A stretch of 64,000 bases of DNA from Rhodospirillales bacterium. GTDB taxonomy: Bacteria > Pseudomonadota > Gammaproteobacteria > Nevskiales > Nevskiaceae. Each line of letters opens with the position of its first letter. The stretch's first letter is position 1. The translations under genes were made by a program, and so were the position numbers. This document shows positions 58,441-64,000 of the stretch, piece after piece. The stretch lies in NCBI GenBank assembly GCA_903970615.1, contig CAJCJH010000019.1:1-64000 (forward strand), given 5' to 3'. A model generated the notes under the pieces. It saw nothing but the letters and a program-made list of their open reading frames with translations. It had not been told where the DNA came from and did not search any database.

Positions 58441-59808
58441 ATGACCACGCTCGACGCGGACTCCATGCACCGCCTAGCCAAGATGGCGTTGGACGCAGGG
58501 GAGGTATCTTCCCCGGAAGAAGCGGTCGAGTTGTTTGCTCGATATCGCTTGCGCCTTCACGCTGGCTCGGGCTGGGCGGAGACACTGGCTGGTCAAGCCT
58601 GCTTCCTGACGGCCCTCAACACGGCAGCGCGCGCCTTCCTGGGCGGAGTTGAGGTGTATGGAGACCTCAACTCTGTGCTTCGCGTACCTCTTTACGAGGG
58701 ACGGGAGGCAAGGTACGTGATCGCAGAACTCGGCGGCACGGTGGTCAGCAGTGCTGATACGGACTTGCCGACCCTGGTAATTGGATCGACAGCACCGACC
58801 ATGCCACCACCCTTCTGCGTACAGCTGAGCTGGGACCACTGGCGCTGCTCCATTGCCCCAGCTTCTGCTGGCACCCCCTTGATTTGCACAAATGACAATC
58901 CACTTGCCGGTGTCGCCGCCGCTGCCCTGGGTGTCAATGAGGCGTTCTCACACATTCGCGGAGACCAACCCGACGCTGGGCACCGCAGCTTCGGGTTGTC
59001 GCTTTGGGACCCACTCGCCGTCACGGACGGGCGCGACGAAGTACATCAAGGCCCTGCTCTTTCCTATCTTCCGCAGGCTTTGTGGCTCGTGGGGCTGGGG
59101 CATCTAGGCCAAGCGTACGCCTGGATGCTGGGGATGCTTCCGTATCCGTCTGATGCACGTCCACACTTGGTTCTTCAAGACTTCGATAAGGCAGCGAAAT
59201 CGAACCTCAGCACGTGCATGTTGCTCTCAGCTGCTGACCTGAAAAAAAAGAAAGTCCGTGTCGTCGCTCAGCGCTTAGAAGCAGCAGGCTTTACGACGGC
59301 CCTCGTCGAGCGCCGCTTTGGCCCCCACCATCAATTGATGGTCGACGAGCCCACGACGGTCCTTTTCGGGGTTGACAACCCGACGGCACGCAGAGACCTC
59401 GAAACGGCAGGATTTTCCTTCGCCGTCGAAGCAGGATTGGGCAGCGGCTACAGAGATTTCCGCAACATCAGAACGCACACGTTTCCTGGCTCAAAAACGC
59501 CAACGCAAATCTGGACTGCGGATACAGCAGTCCAGGCCGGAGTCGAATTGAGCGATACGTACAAAAAACTTGCAGAAGAGCGCGATGATCTCTGTGGAAT
59601 AACACAGCTGGCTTCTCGCGCCGTGGCTACGCCGTTCGTTGGTTCATTGGCTGCAACGCTGGTCTTGGCAGAGGTCATGCGGCCACTTCATGGCGGTCCC
59701 ATTCATGCCACATTGGACTTGCAGATGAAGAGCCTCAGATTCCGCTCTGGTTCTCCGCCCACAAGAAATCAGAGTTTGCTGCCGCCCTACACGTTACGCG
59801 CCAACTGA
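58441..59808 (+). CDS. E1-like ThiF-family activating enzyme
   Basis: This 455-residue protein has an N-terminal region of unknown fold (residues 1-205) and a C-terminal ThiF/E1 domain. The Rossmann motif is WLVGLGHLG (215-223); QDFDKAAKSNLS (246-257) matches the nucleotide-binding D-x-D...N element; Cys385 in DDLCGITQLASRAVATPFVG (residues 382-401) is the likely catalytic cysteine. It would adenylate the glycine end of the ubiquitin-like protein and pass it to the E2-like protein. The ATG at 58441 has GGAG six bases before it. It is the last gene of the ubiquitin-like operon. Confidence 0.87.
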   Translation: MTTLDADSMHRLAKMALDAGEVSSPEEAVELFARYRLRLHAGSGWAETLAGQACFLTALNTAARAFLGGVEVYGDLNSVLRVPLYEGREARYVIAELGGTVVSSADTDLPTLVIGSTAPTMPPPFCVQLSWDHWRCSIAPASAGTPLICTNDNPLAGVAAAALGVNEAFSHIRGDQPDAGHRSFGLSLWDPLAVTDGRDEVHQGPALSYLPQALWLVGLGHLGQAYAWMLGMLPYPSDARPHLVLQDFDKAAKSNLSTCMLLSAADLKKKKVRVVAQRLEAAGFTTALVERRFGPHHQLMVDEPTTVLFGVDNPTARRDLETAGFSFAVEAGLGSGYRDFRNIRTHTFPGSKTPTQIWTADTAVQAGVELSDTYKKLAEERDDLCGITQLASRAVATPFVGSLAATLVLAEVMRPLHGGPIHATLDLQMKSLRFRSGSPPTRNQSLLPPYTLRAN

Positions 59809-60318
59809 GCATGTAGCCGGTTTCTTAATCGCGCCCGATGGATGACTTCGACATCTGGGACCCATGCGCCAGCTCAGGCGCGTGCCGATGCTGCGCTTTG
59901 AAGCTGCAATTATGACCGTCCGCTTCTGGCACTCAACTGACCCTCGACGGGCGCTAACCAGGCCGAAGCGACTGTTCGAGACGAGCAGCTTTCAGCTAGG
60001 CTAGAAGCGTGCAATGTTGTAACAGTCTTAAATATACCTATGTAGGATGCCTAGCCGGCTCACCGTCATTAATAGGGGATTGGAGCCGGTGATCGGCATG
60101 ACGCTAACACCCCGTTTCACACGATCGTAGCCGACTCGGCTACCAGAAACCCTATGTCACTCGCAGTCGCAGTGGCCGGATACAATCACTTGAAACGACG
60201 GCTAAAATCAGCCTGAAACAGGCGGCTAGATACTGCTTTGATCCGCCCCCAAGTTGAAGTCGCAAGACCAGCCTGGACTACATCGTCGATTGCACAAACT
60301 TCGAATTAAAAATTCCGT
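59809..60318. other. Spacer between the ubiquitin-like operon and the convergent AAA+ cluster
   Basis: About 510 bases with no supported gene. It contains an inverted repeat CCGGCTC / GAGCCGG (60055-60061 and 60083-60089, 21-base loop) and many in-frame stops. The two operons converge here, so terminators are expected, but I see no strong hairpin followed by T. Confidence 0.45.
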
Positions 60319-60747
60319 CTACGTCCCCTTACTCTGATCTGGCTCCGTAACCTCGAACTTGATCTCTCGCTTTGCCCGAATATCAGCGAGCGATCTTTCA
60401 TCCAGCAACAAGCAGGGCAGCTTCTGCGTCAGTCCCTTGAGAATCACCTTGCCATCTTTGTCAGTGAAATAAAGATCGAGACCTAGCTGAAATGATTTTG
60501 GATCGTTCTGTAGCGCTTTAACGACGACGTGTCCGCCAACAAAAGCGATACCTTCCGACTTCTGTAGTTTGATGATCAACCGATCCGTATCGTCGGAAAA
60601 TCGAGAAACAAAAGCATCGATTGAAACCGGTTCGATTTTGTGATGCTCGTTCAGCGTATCGAGCAGCAAGTCCAACTGCGAAAGAACTCCGCGAACCTCA
60701 TTGCTGATAAATTTTCCTACAAAGCCATCAATGAAATTCTTTTTCAT
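60319..60747 (-). CDS. Small soluble protein of the AAA+/membrane cluster
   Basis: This 142-residue protein has no recognisable family. It is mixed alpha/beta with no signal peptide or membrane segment; the C-terminal part contains a run of alternating hydrophobic strands (LGLDLYFTDKDGKVILKGL). It is the last gene in a minus-strand cluster of four, 10 bases after the membrane-anchored small protein. It may be a partner or substrate of the AAA+ ATPase; that is inference. Confidence 0.7.
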   Translation of the reverse strand: MKKNFIDGFVGKFISNEVRGVLSQLDLLLDTLNEHHKIEPVSIDAFVSRFSDDTDRLIIKLQKSEGIAFVGGHVVVKALQNDPKSFQLGLDLYFTDKDGKVILKGLTQKLPCLLLDERSLADIRAKREIKFEVTEPDQSKGT

Positions 60748-60757
60748 GGCATGGCGC

Positions 60758-61108
60758 TCAGGCGGCTAAGGTCAGTTGCTGCTCGACATCGCTGGTGATG
60801 TCGAGCTTGGCGCGATCGTTCATTTTTTTCAGAATGTCTTCGGGAATGGACTGGGGCGACACCTCACGCGAAACAACGGTTTCTGTCCATTGCTGCTTTT
60901 CCTTGTCGTATGAGTAGTAATAAAAAACATTCTTCATCGTTGATTCGACTTTCTCTAGATACGCCTTGGCACCCTGAAGTTGCTCCTTCACCACCGGGGG
61001 AAGCTTCTCCCAGACCTTACCTAGCCATGCCCGAATTTCTTTCCAGAACGCAGCCAAGACAACGGCGCCGATAACTGCGGCACCCGCCAGAATAATTACC
61101 GGGATCAT
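60758..61108 (-). CDS. Small membrane-anchored protein of the AAA+ cluster
   Basis: This 116-residue protein has one N-terminal hydrophobic segment (IPVIILAGAAVIGAVVLAAFW, residues 2-22), followed by an amphipathic helix (IRAWLGKVWEKLPPVVKEQL) and a soluble part with FYYYSYDKEKQQW. The ATG overlaps the AAA+ stop (ATGA), so the two are coupled. It could anchor the ATPase at the inner membrane. No family recognised. Confidence 0.72.
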   Translation of the reverse strand: MIPVIILAGAAVIGAVVLAAFWKEIRAWLGKVWEKLPPVVKEQLQGAKAYLEKVESTMKNVFYYYSYDKEKQQWTETVVSREVSPQSIPEDILKKMNDRAKLDITSDVEQQLTLAA

Positions 61109-62088
61109 TTCATCAATTCCTTAACGCGCGTATCGCCAATTTGTTCTCGAACATAGTCTTCAGGGACGTGACGCTCCGTAGTGGTAGATCCACGTTGTTT
61201 GAGACCGCTATTTGCCCGCTTTCCAGCCAAGATTTCATCGATTGCCCGCCCAAAGTCTTCCATGCTCACCGCGGAGCGCGCCCTTCGTGAGGCCGACAGG
61301 GCAGACTTGATGACGCAATTCGAAATCTCCGCCCCGGACAAGCCCTCGGACATCGAGACCAGCTTCTCGACATCGATCTCGACCGGCATCTTGGGTGGAA
61401 TAAACTTGGCCCAGAGTTGCCGCCGCGCATCCGTATCTGGCAGCGTGAAATGGATGTGCGAGATGATTCTTCGAATAAAAGCCGGATCGTAGTTCTCCAT
61501 GAAGTTGGTTGCGAAGATCACCATGCCTCTATGCTGATCCATCAGGGTCAGTAGCACAGAGCGCGTTTGGTTTACGCTGACATCCGTAGAACTCGACATA
61601 TTGGTGACGCGCCGACTCAAAATTGCATCGGCCTCATCAAAGAAAATGATGGCACCGCTGTTCTTGGCTTGATCGAACAGGGCAACCAAATTTTTCGAAG
61701 TTTCGCCGACGTACTTGGATTCGATTTCGGCGTAACTCACCAGGATCAAATCCTGTTCCATTTCGAACGCCACCGCATGGGCGGCGGTGGTCTTGCCGGT
61801 TCCCGGAGCTCCGTGGAAATTGATCGACGATTGGCGGTGATATTTATGCGTCTCGGAAAGCCCCCAACCGTCGAAAACCTTGTCGTAATGCGCCTTGAAC
61901 GCCAGAAAATCCAGCAGCGACGAGCGCGTTTCCCCTGACACAATCAGGTCGCCCAGGCGATATAGCGGCTTGATCGTTTCAAAGCGCGCAGGCACGCCTG
62001 ATTTTGCCGTTGACTCCTGGATCGGCGTTGCAATTTGCTCGGCGGCACCAGGTGCGTTTGAGTCGTCTAATTTCTTGCCGATTCCCAT
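61105..62088 (-). CDS. AAA+ ATPase, membrane-linked cluster
   Basis: This 327-residue protein has a single AAA+ module of the classic (katanin/fidgetin-like) kind. Walker A is GAPGTGKT (residues 93-100), a pore-loop-like ESKYVGET is near residue 123, Walker B IIFFDEAD ends near residue 154, the sensor 1 asparagine is in IFATNFMENYD near residue 195, and arginine fingers are in FIRRI near residue 206. A helical small domain (GLSGAEISNCVIKSAL) follows. It likely unfolds or remodels a protein or complex. It lies between two membrane proteins, which suggests action at the inner membrane. Confidence 0.88.
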   Translation of the reverse strand: MGIGKKLDDSNAPGAAEQIATPIQESTAKSGVPARFETIKPLYRLGDLIVSGETRSSLLDFLAFKAHYDKVFDGWGLSETHKYHRQSSINFHGAPGTGKTTAAHAVAFEMEQDLILVSYAEIESKYVGETSKNLVALFDQAKNSGAIIFFDEADAILSRRVTNMSSSTDVSVNQTRSVLLTLMDQHRGMVIFATNFMENYDPAFIRRIISHIHFTLPDTDARRQLWAKFIPPKMPVEIDVEKLVSMSEGLSGAEISNCVIKSALSASRRARSAVSMEDFGRAIDEILAGKRANSGLKQRGSTTTERHVPEDYVREQIGDTRVKELMK

Positions 62089-62114
62089 GATTGATTTCTC
62101 AGCTGTTTAACGGA

Positions 62115-62963
62115 TCAGGAAATGTCCAGCTCAATTCTTTCGTACGCCCGAGTGTCGGGCTCGGAATTGAGCATGCTCTTGAAGATCACGGACTGGTCCG
62201 CGCCGGGAAGACGGGTTTGGATGCTCTCCATGTGTCCCTGCGAGACCTCATGATTCAGCAGGTACGCCAATAAGAAAGGCGATCCCTTGACCGCGCCCAC
62301 TTTAGAACGGATGTCGTCCACGGACATCAAGCCAAGTGCATGGATGTGGGGCAGGTCGGGCGTTATCAGATCGATATAAATCCGACCATACTCGGCCAAG
62401 GTACTTCTCAGGAACTGGAGCTGCTGCTCCATTTTGTTTCTGTTTTCCGGCTCGAATATGTAGCGTTTCTTGAACGGATACAGAAACGTGTGGATGACAG
62501 CGATTACCGCGAGAATTCCGCCCGCCGAATCGGAAAAGCCGATATCGTGCGTCACCCAAAATGTGATGTAGGCAACAATCGGGCACATCACGATGGCGCC
62601 TAGCTGTTTGCCAAAGGTCAGCGCCGTGGAGGGCGCCGCAAGTTTCTGCTGAATGAGCTGGGATTCTTTTTGATTTTTATCTGCAAGATTAACCAGCACA
62701 TCGAGCTTACGATCTCGGCTGACGTTCTTTTTAGAGAAATTAAAGTTGTCGCTGTCAAACGTGTATTGCTTCCTGGAGTTTGCCTTAACTGCGCTCATCA
62801 AAGCGATGACCCAGCCAATAAATGTCCATCCCCCGAAGAGATTCAGAACCAGCACCGCTCCAGCGCCATCGATCTTCTTTCTGAATGCAAGACTCGCTGG
62901 ATAAAAAAATAGATGTAATGCAAAAAAAATGATGACGTCCGTTTGATCTCCAGAATGATTCAT
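62115..62963 (-). CDS. Multi-pass membrane protein with superinfection-immunity-like N-terminus
   Basis: This 282-residue protein has four likely membrane segments. The first two (about residues 9-26 and 36-60) with NLFGGWTFIGWVIALMSAV resemble the superinfection immunity (Imm) family of phage T4-type proteins. Two more lie in the middle (about 124-165), followed by a soluble C-terminal helix region. It starts the AAA+ cluster, 26 bases upstream of the ATPase. The Imm-like motif suggests an effect on the envelope or DNA entry; that is inference. Confidence 0.75.
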   Translation of the reverse strand: MNHSGDQTDVIIFFALHLFFYPASLAFRKKIDGAGAVLVLNLFGGWTFIGWVIALMSAVKANSRKQYTFDSDNFNFSKKNVSRDRKLDVLVNLADKNQKESQLIQQKLAAPSTALTFGKQLGAIVMCPIVAYITFWVTHDIGFSDSAGGILAVIAVIHTFLYPFKKRYIFEPENRNKMEQQLQFLRSTLAEYGRIYIDLITPDLPHIHALGLMSVDDIRSKVGAVKGSPFLLAYLLNHEVSQGHMESIQTRLPGADQSVIFKSMLNSEPDTRAYERIELDIS

Positions 62964-63062
62964 GGTCGTCCCTGATTCGCCCCGAATCTCATCTCAATTA
63001 CGTCAGTCACGGCAGAGTGCCCAGCGTCGGGCAGACCGATACGCACAACCGCTCATGGCGAT

Positions 63063-63224
63063 TCACCGGATCTCCACAGCGGATATGATTTTTGCCTTGC
63101 CGCTGTTTCTGCCTTTTACGATCTCTTTGGCTTGAGAGGCAGAGCTTGCTGCGACATCGACGATGCGAACGACCTGGTCGTTGCCTTGCATCCTGTAGTG
63201 AACTTTGAATTTCTTGCCGATCAT
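63063..63224 (-). CDS. Small protein coupled to the WYL regulator
   Basis: This 53-residue frame begins IGKKFKVHYRMQGNDQVVRIVDVAA. Its ATG overlaps the stop of the WYL gene (ATGA) and is preceded by GGAG, so it is probably translated by coupling. The basic, beta-rich sequence shows no known family. A longer frame to 63311 overlaps the WYL gene and is less likely. Confidence 0.6.
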   Translation of the reverse strand: MIGKKFKVHYRMQGNDQVVRIVDVAASSASQAKEIVKGRNSGKAKIISAVEIR

Positions 63225-64000
63225 GCGTGAACTCCGGAAGTATTCGATGAGCAGGTCAGGCGAGGCTGTGCCAGGTATCCCCGCAACCCAATCTCCAGTT
63301 CGTCCTGCCATGCCTCCGGGCGGACGATCCGCACATGCGGCAGCCAGTACCGCACGATCGGCACGATCTGGTTGGGATGCGCGAATTTCCCCGAAACCAG
63401 CAAGCAGCCACCCTCCAGTTCCTGTTCGATCACCTGTCTGGCGATGAGCTTGCGGCGGCGGAAGTAAACGGCGGCCGGTGCGGCCACGGTCAGCACCACT
63501 TCGGTTTTCCGTGTGTTCAGCCAGATGCTGTCTTCCTCGTCCAGCATCTGGACGACGGTGGCGTCGGCGGTGAAGCCTGTTTCCATGAGTTCGGGCGCGC
63601 GGAGCTTGCCGAAGGCATAGGCTTTGGATTTGCCATCGTTGACGGCGGCGAGATACCAGACCCCGTTGTTATTGATCAGGCGGTAGGGTTGTGCTTCGAC
63701 CTGCTTGGTTTCAGCTTCCTTGGCGTAGGTAAAACGCAAACAGCGACGCTCGCTGATGGCGCGTTGCAGCGTGCGGAAATCGGCGAGCCTGGAGCGTAAA
63801 TCTTCATGGCTGGGACCGTGAATGCTGAAAGTGTCCCGTAGCCGGGTGTCGAATAGCTCGCGGAAGAATTCGTTATCGAGCACCGGGAACAGACCCTTTA
63901 GCCCAGCCAGTGCAGCGAATCGTTCGACATCCCGAAAACTCATCCGCCCCAGGAAGGCCGGATCGAGCGCGAAGCGCTTGCCGGTCTTCTCGATCGGCAG
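63221..64000 (-). CDS. WYL-domain transcriptional regulator (cut by window edge)
   Basis: About 260 residues are visible; the frame continues off the right edge, where the DNA-binding domain is expected. The WYL domain is clear: RCLRFTYAKEAETKQVEAQPYRLINNNGVWYLAAVND (about residues 86-122 counted from the edge) and a C-terminal region PVVRYWLPHVRIVRPE. WYL regulators often control defence loci (as in CapW and BrxR), sensing nucleic-acid ligands. Here the downstream genes on the same strand are the membrane-AAA+ cluster. Confidence 0.88.
   Translation of the reverse strand: MPIEKTGKRFALDPAFLGRMSFRDVERFAALAGLKGLFPVLDNEFFRELFDTRLRDTFSIHGPSHEDLRSRLADFRTLQRAISERRCLRFTYAKEAETKQVEAQPYRLINNNGVWYLAAVNDGKSKAYAFGKLRAPELMETGFTADATVVQMLDEEDSIWLNTRKTEVVLTVAAPAAVYFRRRKLIARQVIEQELEGGCLLVSGKFAHPNQIVPIVRYWLPHVRIVRPEAWQDELEIGLRGYLAQPRLTCSSNTSGVHA

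Noticed and set aside
56996-59808. Ubiquitin-like operon as a second thiamine or molybdopterin sulfur-transfer cluster.
   Set aside because: The presence of an E2-like protein, a tandem beta-grasp protein and a JAMM peptidase with the E1-like enzyme fits conjugation, and no thiazole or molybdopterin genes are adjacent.
45480-64000. CRISPR array or Cas genes in the accessory region, prompted by the four-cysteine Cas4-like pattern.
   Set aside because: No regularly spaced direct repeats were seen, and the cysteine pattern belongs to the helicase fusion.

Overview
The window looks like the chromosome of a GC-rich gammaproteobacterium, most likely of the Lysobacterales/Xanthomonadales type. That placement is inferred from gene content and order (hldE-ilvE-waaF-hldD-glnE; maf-rng-yhdP-nitrilase-tldD; rsmD-coaD-ferredoxin-ggt) and was not tested by a search. 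Positions 1 to about 45,475 are ordinary core genome. Positions from about 45,480 to the right edge are an accessory region with lower GC and different codon use.

Core, left to right. LPS inner-core heptose genes (hldE partial, waaF, hldD) are interleaved with ilvE and followed upstream by glnE, all on the minus strand (1-6816). Next come a DadA-like oxidoreductase, a secreted proline/glycine-rich protein, a cold-shock gene with a clear terminator, and a two-gene formaldehyde-detoxification pair (S-formylglutathione hydrolase and glutathione-dependent formaldehyde dehydrogenase). A mixed stretch follows with a serine hydrolase, rluF, a SET-domain methyltransferase, an alpha/beta hydrolase, arfB, small secreted proteins, an MFS exporter, a phosphodiesterase and tRNA-Gly(CCC). 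Then come a thiolase-like protein, thiS-thiG-trmB, a phosphoribulokinase-like kinase, an aldo-keto reductase, modA-modB without modC, ampG, xth, pyrE, maf-rng, yhdP, a nitrilase, tldD, rsmD-coaD-ferredoxin-ggt and a second xth.

Accessory region. At 46,709-49,893 lies a satellite or phage-remnant module: an AlpA-like regulator, a small HTH-like protein, a DUF3987 helicase/primase-like protein and an inovirus Gp2-like replication protein. No integrase is visible. An intact IS1182-family element (50,148-51,768) follows, with 16-bp terminal repeats and a 4-bp target duplication. To its right is the main point of interest: seven co-directional genes at 52,207-59,808. The first three, with overlapping start and stop codons, encode a sigma-factor-like protein, an unknown protein placed like an anti-sigma partner, and a 1107-residue fusion of an ImmA/IrrE-type metallopeptidase, a UvrD-like helicase and an AddB/Cas4-like four-cysteine C-terminus. 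The next four encode a complete ubiquitin-like conjugation set: a tandem ubiquitin-like protein, an E2-like protein, a JAB/JAMM peptidase and a ThiF/E1-like enzyme. The second group resembles the known bacterial Bil/Bub antiphage systems. Its link to the sigma/peptidase-helicase genes is the part I do not recognise.

The right end (60,319-64,000) is a minus-strand cluster: a WYL-domain regulator cut by the window edge, a 53-residue protein, a multi-pass membrane protein with a superinfection-immunity-like N-terminus, an AAA+ ATPase, a membrane-anchored small protein and a soluble small protein. It looks like a second candidate defence or stress locus. Functions in the accessory region are inferred from motifs and gene order only.
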